Shown in pieces: positions 1 to 8,723 of a DNA stretch of 64,000 nucleotides (positions are counted from its first letter, which is position 1; each line of letters opens with the position of its first letter). The DNA is from Microvirga flavescens (GTDB lineage Bacteria > Pseudomonadota > Alphaproteobacteria > Rhizobiales > Beijerinckiaceae). Position numbers and translations under genes: made by a program. Location of the stretch: NCBI RefSeq assembly GCF_003290125.1, contig NZ_QMKH01000001.1:124001-188000 (forward strand), given 5' to 3'. The notes below the pieces were generated by a model that made no database searches, had not been told where the DNA came from, and worked only from the letters and a program-made list of their open reading frames with translations.

Positions 1-741
1 CCGGAGCGGCAGAACACCGTCAACCGCGCACTCGGCAATCTTCTCTCGCGCACCGGCGAGGATGATTTGACGCCTGAGCGCTTTCCCCAAACGAGCGCTG
101 CGGTGCAAGGTTTGACCGCGCTCGAACGTCTGCTCTTCGAGAAGGACGCCGCAAAGGCGCTGACGGATGGTTCGGATGCCGCCAAGCGCCGCTGCGCCGT
201 CGGCCGCGCTATTGCGCGCGGCCTTAGCGTAACGAGCGCCAAGGTTCTCGATGAGTGGCGTCGTCCAGGTGGCATGCTTGCCACGCTGGAGAGCGGAGAC
301 ACCGCCCTTCTCGACGATGGCGCAACACGCCTCGCCACGGACTATGTGGGCCTGTTCGACATCATCGACGATCAAAAGCTCGGCGCTCCGATGGGCAAGA
401 AGCCGGACGACGCAAAGCCCTTGCTGGCAGAAGGCTGGCGCAGCCAGCGCTCCTTGCGCGCCATCCTTATCAATCTCGACGCAGCGGAAGCGATGGGCAA
501 GCTGCTTGTCGATCCCAATTCAGACGAGGGCTCATCCCTGTTCTACGCCCTGCGCACCGCGCGCGCGATGACGCAGGGGCTCGGACAGGCGAACATCGGA
601 ACGCTCTCCGCCGATCCCAAAACGCGTGGCCGGATCGTTCTTTTGCGCGACGCCGTTCACTCGCTGCGCGAGATTGCGGGCAACACCATTCCAACCGCGC
701 TTGGCGTGACGATAGGGTTCAACAGCCGTGACGGCGATTGA
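1..741 (+). CDS. Imelysin family protein (peptidase M75-like), C-terminal part
   Basis: The reading frame is open from the first base, so this is the 3' part of a gene that begins outside the window; a TTG at 67 is in frame but is not a convincing start. The visible ~246 residues are helical and resemble the C-terminal half of imelysin-family proteins, which are exported and usually act in iron uptake. The N-terminal GxHxxE motif that would settle the family is not in view. The next gene, a DUF1513 protein, starts inside this one (14-base overlap), and imelysin plus DUF1513 is a recurring pair in alphaproteobacterial iron-uptake operons. Family assignment is good; the exact role is inferred from the family and neighbour. 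Confidence 0.75.
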   Translation, partial: PERQNTVNRALGNLLSRTGEDDLTPERFPQTSAAVQGLTALERLLFEKDAAKALTDGSDAAKRRCAVGRAIARGLSVTSAKVLDEWRRPGGMLATLESGDTALLDDGATRLATDYVGLFDIIDDQKLGAPMGKKPDDAKPLLAEGWRSQRSLRAILINLDAAEAMGKLLVDPNSDEGSSLFYALRTARAMTQGLGQANIGTLSADPKTRGRIVLLRDAVHSLREIAGNTIPTALGVTIGFNSRDGD

Positions 742-1843
742 CCGGCGCTCATTCCTCGCGGCTTTGAGCGCGACGATTGCCGCGTCCGGCGGATCGCGGC
801 TTGCCTTTGCGGGCACCCCCGAGCCGCTCTTCGTCTCGGCCAGCCTAGACTCATCGGATGCCGCATACGTCGCCGTGTTCGCACTCGACGGGCGCATGCT
901 CTTCAACACGCGTTTGCCTGAGCGCGGCCACGACATTGCCATCCGCCCCTTCTCCGAAGATCTCGTGGTTTTCGCTCGCAGGCCCGGCAACTGGGCCGCG
1001 ATCATCGACCGCAACAGCGGCAACGTAACACGGGTCGTCACCTCGCCGCCGGGTCGTCATTTTTACGGCCACGGCGTGTTTTCAGCCGATGGCGGACTGC
1101 TCTATGCCACCGAGAACGCGATGGCGACGGGAGATGGCGTTCTCGGCATCTATGACGCGACGGCGGATTATCGCCGGGTCGGCGAAATGCCAAGCTACGG
1201 CATCGGCCCTCACGATCTCGCGTTTCTCCCCGGCCATCGCCACATCGTGGTGGCGAATGGCGGCATCAAAACGCATCCCGGAACGGGCCGCGAAATTCTC
1301 AACAAGGACGAGATGGAGCCGAGCCTCGCGCTCGTCGATCCGCAAAGCGGCAGCGTTCTCGTCAAGACGGACCTTGGTGCGGCGTTGAAGGGGCTGAGCA
1401 TCCGCCACCTCGCCGTCACGGCAGCAGGCACAACGGTGTTCGGCTGCCAGTTCGAGGGCGACCCGAATGAGATGCCGCCTCTCGTCGGCGTCATGACGCC
1501 CGATGGCAAGACGCGTTTTCTCGACATGCCGGAAGACGATCTCGGCGCGCTTCAAAACTATGTCGGCTCTGTCTCCCTCGATGCCTCCGGCAAACTCGCC
1601 GCCGCCACAAGCCCGCGCGGCAACACCATCGCGTTCTGGGATGTGTCGAGCGGGCAATATCTCGGGCGTCGCCGCATGTCAGACGTGTGCGGCGTGGCGG
1701 CAGCGCCCATTGAAGGCGTCCTTCTTGCAACCTCCGGCAATTCCGGCGTCAGGCTCGCCCCGGTGGCAACACAGGAGCTGAAGCGTCTCGGTGGAACGGA
1801 GCTCGACCGCTGGACCTGGGACAACCATCTGCGGCGTTTGTGA
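728..1843 (+). CDS. DUF1513 domain-containing exported protein
   Basis: A 371-residue protein with a Tat-like N-terminus (DRRSF at residues 5-9, then an alanine-rich hydrophobic stretch ending near AFAG at about residue 29). The rest reads as beta-propeller-like repeats such as GHGVFSADGGLLYATEN, HDLAFLPGHRHIVVANGG and NTIAFWDVSSG, as in DUF1513 proteins. The GTG start at 728 overlaps the upstream imelysin gene by 14 bases, so the two are probably translationally coupled. DUF1513 genes commonly close imelysin/di-haem oxidoreductase operons, which suggests a periplasmic role in iron acquisition. No catalytic residues can be named and the biochemical function is unknown. Confidence 0.8.
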   Translation: MTAIDRRSFLAALSATIAASGGSRLAFAGTPEPLFVSASLDSSDAAYVAVFALDGRMLFNTRLPERGHDIAIRPFSEDLVVFARRPGNWAAIIDRNSGNVTRVVTSPPGRHFYGHGVFSADGGLLYATENAMATGDGVLGIYDATADYRRVGEMPSYGIGPHDLAFLPGHRHIVVANGGIKTHPGTGREILNKDEMEPSLALVDPQSGSVLVKTDLGAALKGLSIRHLAVTAAGTTVFGCQFEGDPNEMPPLVGVMTPDGKTRFLDMPEDDLGALQNYVGSVSLDASGKLAAATSPRGNTIAFWDVSSGQYLGRRRMSDVCGVAAAPIEGVLLATSGNSGVRLAPVATQELKRLGGTELDRWTWDNHLRRL

Positions 1844-1929
1844 AGCTACGCAGCAGCATTTTCCGTGCTGCCACGGCGACAAACGTCACGCCTGTCCTAT
1901 AGTGCAAGGCTGGATGGATGGAGGCCCCG

Positions 1930-2724
1930 ATGATCTTCGATCGATGGCTCGACATGCCGGTCTGGGGCATCTTCGTCAGCCTGGCCGCTCTCCTCACGAT
2001 TTTCCTCCTCTTCATTCACTGGCTCAGCTTCGGAAAGCGCTGCCGCACGACAGCGTCAAGCTTCACAGGAATCGTCGCGCCCTTTTTCGGATCCGTCGCA
2101 ATCCTCTTTGCGCTGCTGACAGGCTTTCTCGCGAGCGATGTCTGGGAGCGCAGTCGCCGCGCTGCCGACGCCATCTTCGCCGAGCGTGACGGGCTTCTGG
2201 CCCTCAACACCATGACCATCGCCAGCGCCGCCGACATGCGGAATGTGCGCCAAGCCATCCGCGATTACATTCGCATCCTCATCGAGGACGAATGGCCCCG
2301 CATGGCGAATCAGGAGAGTTCGCCGAGGGCCGAAGAGGCTCTTCTCTCCATCCTCAGCCTTGTCTCCGATCCGAAGGTGGGGATCGAAGCCGGACAGGCT
2401 GCGCAAGGGGCGTTTCTCGATACGGTTCTTTCCCTGCGCAAGGCCCGCTCGGTGCGGCTGTCCTTGAGCGATGACCAGACGGACCGCACAAAATGGACCG
2501 TCGTTATTTTCCTCGCCCTCATGACCCAGGTCGCCATCGCGATGGTGCATCTGGAACGTCCGCGCGCCCAGGTCGCTGCCCTGTCGATCTTTTCAATCGC
2601 CGTCGTGGTGGCGCTTGGCCTCATCGCGACGCGCGAGCGCCCATTCGACGGGGCTTTGGGCTATTCCGCCGAACCACTGGCCGACGCACTGGCGACCATG
2701 GTCGAGCCTTCGCCAAAGCCTTGA
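1930..2724 (+). CDS. DUF4239 (bestrophin-like) membrane protein
   Basis: About 264 residues. ATG 1930 is chosen because GGAGG at 1920-1924 lies five bases upstream; an in-frame ATG at 1918 has no ribosome site. Two hydrophobic helices occupy roughly residues 9-30 and 48-65, and two more lie in the last 85 residues. The central soluble helical part has the DUF4239 pattern: FALLTGF followed by W-R and then RDYIRILIEDEWPRM. Some DUF4239 proteins are described as bestrophin-like, so ion transport is possible, but nothing here proves channel function. It stands alone, 86 bases after the DUF1513 gene. Confidence 0.7.
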   Translation: MIFDRWLDMPVWGIFVSLAALLTIFLLFIHWLSFGKRCRTTASSFTGIVAPFFGSVAILFALLTGFLASDVWERSRRAADAIFAERDGLLALNTMTIASAADMRNVRQAIRDYIRILIEDEWPRMANQESSPRAEEALLSILSLVSDPKVGIEAGQAAQGAFLDTVLSLRKARSVRLSLSDDQTDRTKWTVVIFLALMTQVAIAMVHLERPRAQVAALSIFSIAVVVALGLIATRERPFDGALGYSAEPLADALATMVEPSPKP

Positions 2725-2814
2725 GCTTCGCCGCGAGAACTTGCACAATCGCCGGCGCTCGGCCAATGCTTCCGAGCCGAATCGTTTCCCTTCAACCACG
2801 GTAGCGTATTTTCC

Positions 2815-3717
2815 ATGCAAGCCCTCTTTGTTGGTCAGACTTACATCGATGTGACGTTCCTGGCGGATGAGATTCCGACCGGCGACGAAAAGACAGTGGC
2901 GCGGGACTACGCTATCTCCTTTGGCGGCAACGCCGTGACGGCCGCCTTCGCCTGCGCCAAGCTCGGCATCGTGCCCGATCTTTTGACCTCGATCGCGGAT
3001 GACTGGCTTGGGCGCATGTTCATCGACATGGCCGCGAAGTACGGCATTTCCGTCCATCATCGCAAGGTGGTGGAATCCTCGCTGTCCTTCATCATGCCGA
3101 ACAACGGCAAGCGCGCCATCGTCCGCTGCCGTGACGACCATTATCTCCATCCCGTTCCGCCGCTGAACCTCACCGGCTGCCGCGCGCTCCACCTCGACGG
3201 CCACCAGGCGGACGCGGCCATGCACTACGCAAAGACCTGCCGTGAAGCAGGCATTCTCACCTCGCTCGATGGCGGTGGCCTGCGCTCCAACACGCATGAG
3301 CTTCTCGAGTTCATCGATGTCGCGATCGTGGCCGAACGCCTGTGCGAGCAGATGAATCTGACGCCGGGCGAAATGCTGACTTATCTGAAGAGCCGCGGTT
3401 GCAAGGTGGGCGGCGTCACCTTGGGCGAGCGCGGTCTCGTCTGGTACGACGAAACCGGAACGGAAGGCGTTCTTCCCGCGCTCGCCGTGCCGTCGGAAAA
3501 CGTTGTCGACACCAACGGCGCGGGCGACATCTTCCACGGTGCCTACGTCTATTCCGCGATGGCGCGGCCCGACATGCCGTGGCGCGAACACTTCATCTTC
3601 GCGCGCGCGGCGTCAGGCTATGCCATTCAGCATCTCGGCAACGAAGCGAGCTTGCCGACTGTCGCCGACATCGAGGCGACGCAGGCGCAGTTTGCGGAGC
3701 GCAAGCTCGCGGCTTGA
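2815..3717 (+). CDS. PfkB-family carbohydrate kinase
   Basis: 300 residues, normal for the ribokinase/PfkB family of cytosolic ATP-dependent sugar or nucleoside kinases. The N-terminal substrate-side motif FGGNA is at residues 36-40. The C-terminal signature DTNGAGDIFHGAY is at 232-244, with the likely catalytic base Asp238 in GAGD. The family fit is clear, but the substrate cannot be read from the sequence, and neighbours (a DUF4239 protein and convergent prfC) give no help. The ATG at 2815 has only a weak ribosome site. It could be a sugar kinase of the kind often annotated generically in Rhizobiales. Confidence 0.85.
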   Translation: MQALFVGQTYIDVTFLADEIPTGDEKTVARDYAISFGGNAVTAAFACAKLGIVPDLLTSIADDWLGRMFIDMAAKYGISVHHRKVVESSLSFIMPNNGKRAIVRCRDDHYLHPVPPLNLTGCRALHLDGHQADAAMHYAKTCREAGILTSLDGGGLRSNTHELLEFIDVAIVAERLCEQMNLTPGEMLTYLKSRGCKVGGVTLGERGLVWYDETGTEGVLPALAVPSENVVDTNGAGDIFHGAYVYSAMARPDMPWREHFIFARAASGYAIQHLGNEASLPTVADIEATQAQFAERKLAA

Positions 3718-3754
3718 TGAAATCGGCGCGTCCGGAACCCTCCTCATGATCAAC

Positions 3755-3784
3755 GCAGGCGGATGGCGTTTCGCCCCCGCCTGC
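3755..3784. terminator. Hairpin between convergent PfkB kinase and prfC genes
   Basis: Inverted repeat GCAGGCGG / CCGCCTGC with a 14-base loop in the 80-base gap where the two converging genes end. There is no U-tract on either side, so it is only a possible bidirectional terminator or a transcript-end stabiliser. Confidence 0.35.
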
Positions 3785-3797
3785 ATGAATGCGGCTC

Positions 3798-5381
3798 TCA
3801 AGCCGCCTTCTTCTGATAATCCTTCACATCCGAGAACGTGATGCCTTTGGTGCGGTCGATCTCGTATTGAAGGTTGAAGTTGTTCGCTGCCATGAAGACG
3901 GGCGCATCGTCGAGGTCGCGCGCCATCGACGAGAGATGGCTGTCGACGAAACGGTCGAGTTCGACACCGTCTTCCGCCGTGATCCAGCGGCAGATCGTGA
4001 AGCGCGTCGGCTCGTAATCGATAGGCAGGCCGTATTCAGCCAACAGGCGCTCTTTCAGCACATCGAGCTGCAGCGCACCCACGACGCCGACGATGGCGCC
4101 TGAGCCGTCCTGCGGAATGAAAAGCTGCACGACACCCTCTTCCGCCATCTGCTGCAAGGCCTCGCGCAGCTTCTTCGCCTTCATCGCGTCCTGCAGCTTG
4201 ATGCGCCGCAGGATTTCAGGCGCGAAGCTCGGCACGCCGCGAAACACGATGTCCTCGCCCTCGGTGAGCGTGTCGCCGATGCGCAGGGTGCCGTGGTTGG
4301 GAATACCCACCACGTCCCCAGCCCAGGCCTCGTCCGCAATCGCGCGGTCCTGCGCGAAGAAGAATTGCGGCGCGTTGAGGCTCATAGGTTTTCCCGTGCG
4401 CACGAGCTTCGCCTTCATGCCGCGCGCAAGCTTGCCCGAGCAGATGCGCATGAAGGCGATGCGGTCGCGATGGTTCGGATCCATGTTGGCCTGAATCTTG
4501 AACACGAAACCGGTCATCTTCGGCTCGCCCGCCTCGACCTGGCGCTTGTCCGCCTCCTGCCCGCGCGGCGGCGGGGCATAGGCCGCCATCGCGTCGATGA
4601 GGTCGCGCACGCCGAAATTGCGCAGGGCGCTGCCGAAGAACACCGGCGTCAGATGCCCCTCGCGGAAGGACGTGAGATCGAACGGCTTGCAGGCTTCCTT
4701 CGCCAGCGACACTTCCTCGCGCCACGCCTCGATCTCGTGCGACGGAAGCATCGCCTCGATCAACGGATCGTCGGGGCCGGAAACGCTCTGCGGCTCGTCA
4801 TCGGTGTCGATGCGGCGCACGAGGTTGCGTGCAAGATCGTATGTGCCCGCGAAGCTGCGGCCCTGGCCGATGGGCCAGGTGACAGGTGTGGTGTCGAGGG
4901 CCAGCGTCTTTTCGATCTCGTCGAGAAGATCGAAGGGATTGCGCGTCTCGCGGTCCATCTTGTTCACGAAGGTGACGATGGGAATGTCGCGCATGCGGCA
5001 GACTTCGAAGAGCTTTCGCGTGCGCGCCTCGATGCCCTTCGCGGCGTCGATCACCATGATGGCGGAATCGACCGCCGTGAGCGTGCGGTAGGTATCTTCC
5101 GAGAAGTCCTCGTGGCCCGGCGTGTCGAGCAGGTTGAAGACGCAATCGCCGTATTCGAAGGTCATCACCGAGGTGACGACGGAGATGCCGCGCTCCTTCT
5201 CGATGCCCATCCAGTCCGAGCGCGTAGAGACGCGGTTCTTCTTGGCCTTCACCTCACCGGCGAGCTGGATCGCTCCGCCGAAGAGCAGCAGCTTTTCGGT
5301 CAACGTGGTCTTACCCGCGTCGGGGTGGGAGATGATCGCAAACGTGCGACGGCGTCTCACGGGAGCCGGAAGGTCAGTCAT
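3798..5381 (-). CDS. prfC: Peptide chain release factor 3
   Basis: 527 residues, the usual RF3 length. RF3 is the GTPase that recycles RF1/RF2 from the ribosome after termination. The G1 loop HPDAGKTT is at residues 19-26, RGISV (switch region) near 64-68, DTPGHED (G3) at 86-92 and NKMD (G4) at 140-143. The domain II and RF3-type C-terminal regions follow. The GTPase fits RF3 rather than EF-G or LepA because of length and the segment SDWMGIEKERGISVVTS. The gene is single and convergent with the PfkB kinase. Confidence is high. Confidence 0.96.
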   Translation of the reverse strand: MTDLPAPVRRRRTFAIISHPDAGKTTLTEKLLLFGGAIQLAGEVKAKKNRVSTRSDWMGIEKERGISVVTSVMTFEYGDCVFNLLDTPGHEDFSEDTYRTLTAVDSAIMVIDAAKGIEARTRKLFEVCRMRDIPIVTFVNKMDRETRNPFDLLDEIEKTLALDTTPVTWPIGQGRSFAGTYDLARNLVRRIDTDDEPQSVSGPDDPLIEAMLPSHEIEAWREEVSLAKEACKPFDLTSFREGHLTPVFFGSALRNFGVRDLIDAMAAYAPPPRGQEADKRQVEAGEPKMTGFVFKIQANMDPNHRDRIAFMRICSGKLARGMKAKLVRTGKPMSLNAPQFFFAQDRAIADEAWAGDVVGIPNHGTLRIGDTLTEGEDIVFRGVPSFAPEILRRIKLQDAMKAKKLREALQQMAEEGVVQLFIPQDGSGAIVGVVGALQLDVLKERLLAEYGLPIDYEPTRFTICRWITAEDGVELDRFVDSHLSSMARDLDDAPVFMAANNFNLQYEIDRTKGITFSDVKDYQKKAA

Positions 5382-5505
5382 GGTGTCCAGGTTCTACTCA
5401 AGATGGCACGGCGGAGGCAAGACGCCGCAGCGCAGCCCTCTTTACGCCATTTGGCCTCACACACCATATTGGATATTCGCGCAACAACGAAAAGGAGGTG
5501 GTCCA

Positions 5506-5550
5506 GTGTCTCATTGTCACTGTCGTCGCCTCGCCGTGGGCATCCGCTAA
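5506..5550 (+). CDS. Putative 14-residue Cys/His leader peptide ORF
   Basis: GTG start at 5506, seven bases after a near-perfect Shine-Dalgarno (AAGGAGGTG at 5492-5500). The encoded peptide would be MSHCHCRRLAVGIR, then TAA. The strong ribosome site, adjacent Cys and His codons, and downstream hairpins look like a translated attenuator-type uORF. However, no plus-strand gene lies downstream: the next gene (5702-6202) is on the other strand. It may therefore be a stand-alone small RNA, an orphaned leader, or chance. Possible promoter: TTGGCC at 5451-5456 and an ATATTC-like -10 near 5473. Confidence 0.45.
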   Translation: MSHCHCRRLAVGIR

Positions 5551-5616
5551 GTCATTGATTTAGCCTTGGCTCTGCGGAACCGCCCATGGCGAACCGCACG
5601 GCGAGGTAATGCTAAG

Positions 5617-5650
5617 AGCACGCCGGAGAGGGGCCCCTTTCCGGCGTGCT
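5617..5650. terminator. Strong hairpin ending the leader region and/or the minus-strand membrane protein gene
   Basis: Perfect 10-bp stem AGCACGCCGG / CCGGCGTGCT around a 14-base loop that itself contains the palindrome AGGGGCCCCT. It could end a short plus-strand transcript covering the 14-codon ORF, or the minus-strand gene that stops at 5702. Neither side has a U-run, so the terminator call is tentative. Confidence 0.5.
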
Positions 5651-5701
5651 TCGCTGAAAAGCCCTACCTTCGCACAGATCTGAAACGGAACGCCCGCAGC
5701 C

Positions 5702-6202
5702 TCAGGCCCGGACGGGCTGAACGGCCCCTCTCCGGAACTCCCTGGCAGCAAGAACCCCCAACACGACGAAAACCGCGAGCGCTATGCCCTGCGACAGGAC
5801 GAAGGGCAGCTCGGCCTGTGTCAGTGCGGTATTCTTGAGAGCAGGGACCTTCAGGAAAGCCTGGGCGATGGCGACGAAGGCGAGCAGATAGACGCTCGCG
5901 ACCACTCCCGCCGCATAGATTCGTCGCCATGTCCCTGAAAAATGGGCGATGTACCGCGCATAGAGCACCGCCGCGAGGATGATCAGGGCGATCACGCCGA
6001 CGATATGGGATGGCAACACGCCGTTGAAGGGAAAGCCGAACCCGGTGACGCTGGTGGCGATGGCGGTGAAGAGGAACACGCCGGTCCAGAACGGGCGGAT
6101 TCGCGCCGCGAACAGATCGGCAATGACGATGAAGCCCACGGCAAGGGCAATGAGGCTCAAGGCGGTATGGATGAAGGTGTAGGTCGCTAAACTGACGATC
6201 AT
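5702..6202 (-). CDS. Small multi-spanning membrane protein, unknown function
   Basis: 166 residues from the ATG at 6202, which has GGAG about eight bases upstream; the open frame continues to 6499, but that extension looks like translated noncoding sequence. I count five hydrophobic helices, at about residues 4-30, 36-62, 64-86, 90-117 and 135-155. No family motif is recognised. It is transcribed alone on the minus strand, downstream of the terminated 6.5-13.5 kb cluster. It is probably an inner-membrane protein of about 17 kDa; I do not propose a function. Confidence 0.6.
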   Translation of the reverse strand: MIVSLATYTFIHTALSLIALAVGFIVIADLFAARIRPFWTGVFLFTAIATSVTGFGFPFNGVLPSHIVGVIALIILAAVLYARYIAHFSGTWRRIYAAGVVASVYLLAFVAIAQAFLKVPALKNTALTQAELPFVLSQGIALAVFVVLGVLAAREFRRGAVQPVRA

Positions 6203-6417
6203 CGGAGATCTCCGTTTTCGGGGAACGATGTCGCGCCCAGGGTCAGCCTTGCAAGAAAGCCGGCCCGGTCGGCCCAAGGCTCTCCCGCATATCCTCCTCT
6301 CGTCTTGTTCGTCTGGTCTTCTTCTGCCCTTCGCCCGGAAAGTCGCGCAACAAGGCCAAGATACGCCAGGGCCGCCCCCTGACAAGATCATTGTCCCAAC
6401 GCGCGTTCTGAAATGAA

Positions 6418-6444
6418 AAAGCCGCCCTTCACGGGGGCGGCTTT
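6418..6444 (-). terminator. Rho-independent terminator of the trehalose/glucose cluster
   Basis: Stem AAAGCCGCCC / GGGCGGCTTT with a 7-base loop, 20 bases after the stop of the AspA/AstE-like gene. Read on the minus strand the stem is followed by a T-run, the classic intrinsic-terminator form. Confidence 0.8.
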
Positions 6445-6464
6445 CCTTGTGGGGTAGTGGAGCC

Positions 6465-7580
6465 TCAGGCACCCAGCAATTTTCCGGTCCGACTTGCAAT
6501 CGTGCCCGCGATCTTGGCGAGGCGCTGCCCCTCGCCGGCGAAACGGCCGAGAATGCGGGCGAACATCACCCCGTCGCAGCCGGCCTTGGCCTGCGCGACC
6601 TTGCCGGAGAGAGGGTCGACGATCTCAGCGATGACGTCCCCCGCCTTCACCTCGGCACCCGGCTGAACCTGGAAGACGACGATACCGGAGGCCGGCGCGA
6701 CGACGGGCACGGACGCCGCCAGCGGCGTCGGCTTGCAGAGGGCGGCAGGGACCTTGGGCGCCTCGCCTGCGATGACGCCGCGCAAGGTCAGATAGTCGAT
6801 CAGGGCCTTCGCGTCGGCGCAGGCGTAATCGTGGTTCACGTCCCCTTCGCCGCGGAACTCCACCGTTGTCGAATGGCATCCGAACGGGATCGGGCGATCC
6901 GGAAAGCGATCTGCCAGCTCGGCCCAGGGACGGCTGCAGGCTTCATCGAAGGGATCGTCGCCAGATTCCTCCGCGAGGAGAATGGCCCTCACGCCGAGCA
7001 GGGCGCAGAGGGGCGCGAACTCATCCGCCGAGCGGGTATGCGTGTAAAAGTGCATCACGGCCTCGGAATCGCAGTGCAGATCGAGCACGATGTCCGCCTC
7101 GATGGCGAGGCGCAGCAGGGTCTTCTTCAGCACCTCGGCCGGATTGTTGACAGGCGTGGCGTCGAGCTCAGCAACAAGCGCCTCGCGAATCGTGCGGACA
7201 TTGGCGGCGCCGTCATCCGCGAGGCGTCCCGCCACGCGCTCGGCCACCTTCGGCACGAGATAAGGATAGCCCCGGTTAAAGTTCATGCCGTTCGAAAAAT
7301 CGAAGCGCCCGACCGGCGTCCCGAGCATGCGTTGGGAAAGACCAATGGGATTGGCCGACGGCACCAGGATGATCTCACCCTTGATCTTGCCTTCCGCCTC
7401 CAATGCCAGGAGCCGCTCGCGCACATGGTGCGCGGCGATCATGCCGGGGATCTCGTCGGCGTGGAGCGCCGCCTGGATATAGACGCGCGGGCGCGCGCCC
7501 GCCTCACCGAAGCGGTGCACGGTCAGGGAGAGGTTCGCGCCGGGAGCGAGGGGCGAGAGAGCAATCTGTTCTGTTTTCAT
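6465..7580 (-). CDS. Succinylglutamate desuccinylase/aspartoacylase family (M14-like) zinc hydrolase
   Basis: 371 residues. Zinc ligands match the family: His40 and Glu43 in HADE, and His169 in DLHCD; the catalytic Glu is probably Glu241 in TVEFRGE. The C-terminal ~80 residues (APASGIVVFQVQPGAEVKAGD) look like a biotinyl/lipoyl-type beta-hammerhead, seen in the longer deacylase subgroup rather than in AstE. The substrate is probably an N-acyl amino acid or similar amide, but it is not defined. It is the last gene before a strong terminator and lies 64 bases downstream of glk, so it may be co-transcribed, although a link to sugar metabolism is not obvious. Confidence 0.85.
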   Translation of the reverse strand: MKTEQIALSPLAPGANLSLTVHRFGEAGARPRVYIQAALHADEIPGMIAAHHVRERLLALEAEGKIKGEIILVPSANPIGLSQRMLGTPVGRFDFSNGMNFNRGYPYLVPKVAERVAGRLADDGAANVRTIREALVAELDATPVNNPAEVLKKTLLRLAIEADIVLDLHCDSEAVMHFYTHTRSADEFAPLCALLGVRAILLAEESGDDPFDEACSRPWAELADRFPDRPIPFGCHSTTVEFRGEGDVNHDYACADAKALIDYLTLRGVIAGEAPKVPAALCKPTPLAASVPVVAPASGIVVFQVQPGAEVKAGDVIAEIVDPLSGKVAQAKAGCDGVMFARILGRFAGEGQRLAKIAGTIASRTGKLLGA

Positions 7581-7644
7581 GGCCTGATGAGAAAGCGCCG
7601 AAGAGGCAAGGAGGAGAAGTCGGTCACGGTGGCGGGCGGAGCCT

Positions 7645-8640
7645 TCAGGCTCGCCAGCCCTGCGCGTGATAGATGAAACGTTCCGGATGTGTCACGAGGG
7701 CCGACAGCCCTTCGAGCGCGGGCTCCGGATTGGTGATCACAAAAGCCGGAACGTTGCGCGCCCAGTTGTCGTGGGGAGCCTTGCGGTCGAACGCGCCGCG
7801 AAAGCCGCCCTTTTGCAGAATATCGACCATGCGCGGCGCGATGCCGCCGCCGATAAAGACCCCGCCGCTCGCCTCGAAGGTCAACGCCAGATCCCCGGCA
7901 AAGCGCCCGAGCCAGCGGCCGAAGAAATCGAGGACCTCGGTTGCCAGAACATCCCCCTCACGCGCGGCAGTGAGAATGTCGTTCGGCACCTTGAAGGTGA
8001 AATCCACGCCCCGATGGGCGGCAAGCGCCCGCGCGAGACGGAACAGCCCCGGCCCGGACAGGACGACTTCCGCCGTGATGCGCCCGCCGACTCGCTCCAG
8101 ATGCGGCCACAGGGCCATTTCTTCGTCAGTCACGGGCCCGAATTCCACATGGCCCGCCTCCGTCGCCAGAATCGCGAAGCGGTCCTCCACCGGCACAAGG
8201 GCTGCTGCGCCGAAACCCGTTCCCGGGCCCAGCACCAGGCGTGCGCCTTCACCGGGCCTGCCGCCGTAGCCGAGGGGCGCAAGATCGCCGCGCGCGGCGT
8301 CGAGCACCGTCGCGGACGCCGCCACCGGCGTATAATCGTTGACGAGCACGACACGCTCCAACCCGAGCGCCGTGCCGATGGATTGGGCGTCGATGGTCCA
8401 ATCGGCATTTGTGAGGCGGATGACCGGACGGTCGACGCGGGTCGCGACCGCGATGATTGCGGAGCGCGGAGCAACCCCGGCATAGCCCTTCAGCGCGGTC
8501 CTGATGGCCACGACCGGGTCGGAGGTCTGGGCTGTGAGGGTGCGAGGCAGGAACAGAATGGGTTCGCCGGGGCCCATGAGGACGGCGAAGCGGGCATTGG
8601 TGCCACCGATGTCACCAAGCAGAACAGGAAACGCGAACAT
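7645..8640 (-). CDS. glk: Glucokinase
   Basis: 331 residues, standard for bacterial ROK-independent Glk, which phosphorylates cytosolic glucose to glucose-6-phosphate using ATP. The phosphate-binding motif GDIGGTNARF is at residues 9-18, and the glucose-binding stretch ILATEAGHVEFGP lies in the middle. ATG 8640 is preceded by AGGGG; an in-frame TTG three bases upstream is unlikely to be used. The gene follows the GH15 glycosidase by 83 bases on the same strand. That fits a route in which glucose released by the glycosidase is phosphorylated here. Confidence 0.93.
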   Translation of the reverse strand: MFAFPVLLGDIGGTNARFAVLMGPGEPILFLPRTLTAQTSDPVVAIRTALKGYAGVAPRSAIIAVATRVDRPVIRLTNADWTIDAQSIGTALGLERVVLVNDYTPVAASATVLDAARGDLAPLGYGGRPGEGARLVLGPGTGFGAAALVPVEDRFAILATEAGHVEFGPVTDEEMALWPHLERVGGRITAEVVLSGPGLFRLARALAAHRGVDFTFKVPNDILTAAREGDVLATEVLDFFGRWLGRFAGDLALTFEASGGVFIGGGIAPRMVDILQKGGFRGAFDRKAPHDNWARNVPAFVITNPEPALEGLSALVTHPERFIYHAQGWRA

Positions 8641-8723
8641 CAAACCCCTTTTCTGCTCTTCTCACCGCACCGGGTACGCGTCCTGATCGCATGGGCGAAG
8701 CGGCTGCTTTGCCCGTCAATGCT

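Larger units (their letters stand above)
5382..5701. other. 320-base gene-poor region between prfC and a membrane protein gene
   Basis: Apart from the short leader-type ORF at 5506-5550, I see no gene. An imperfect hairpin (GCGG...GCC-cat-GGC...CCGC, about 5574-5597) follows the ORF, then a strong hairpin at 5617-5650. Longer ORFs on both strands here lack ribosome sites and family resemblance and look like GC-rich chance frames. Confidence 0.6.

Noticed and set aside
4293-5558. 421-codon plus-strand frame opposite prfC
   Set aside because: Shadow of prfC; translation is composition-biased and without family similarity.
6203-6499. N-terminal extension of the small membrane protein to 6499
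   Set aside because: Contains the terminator of the upstream cluster (6418-6444) and no ribosome site; ATG 6202 with GGAG is the better start.
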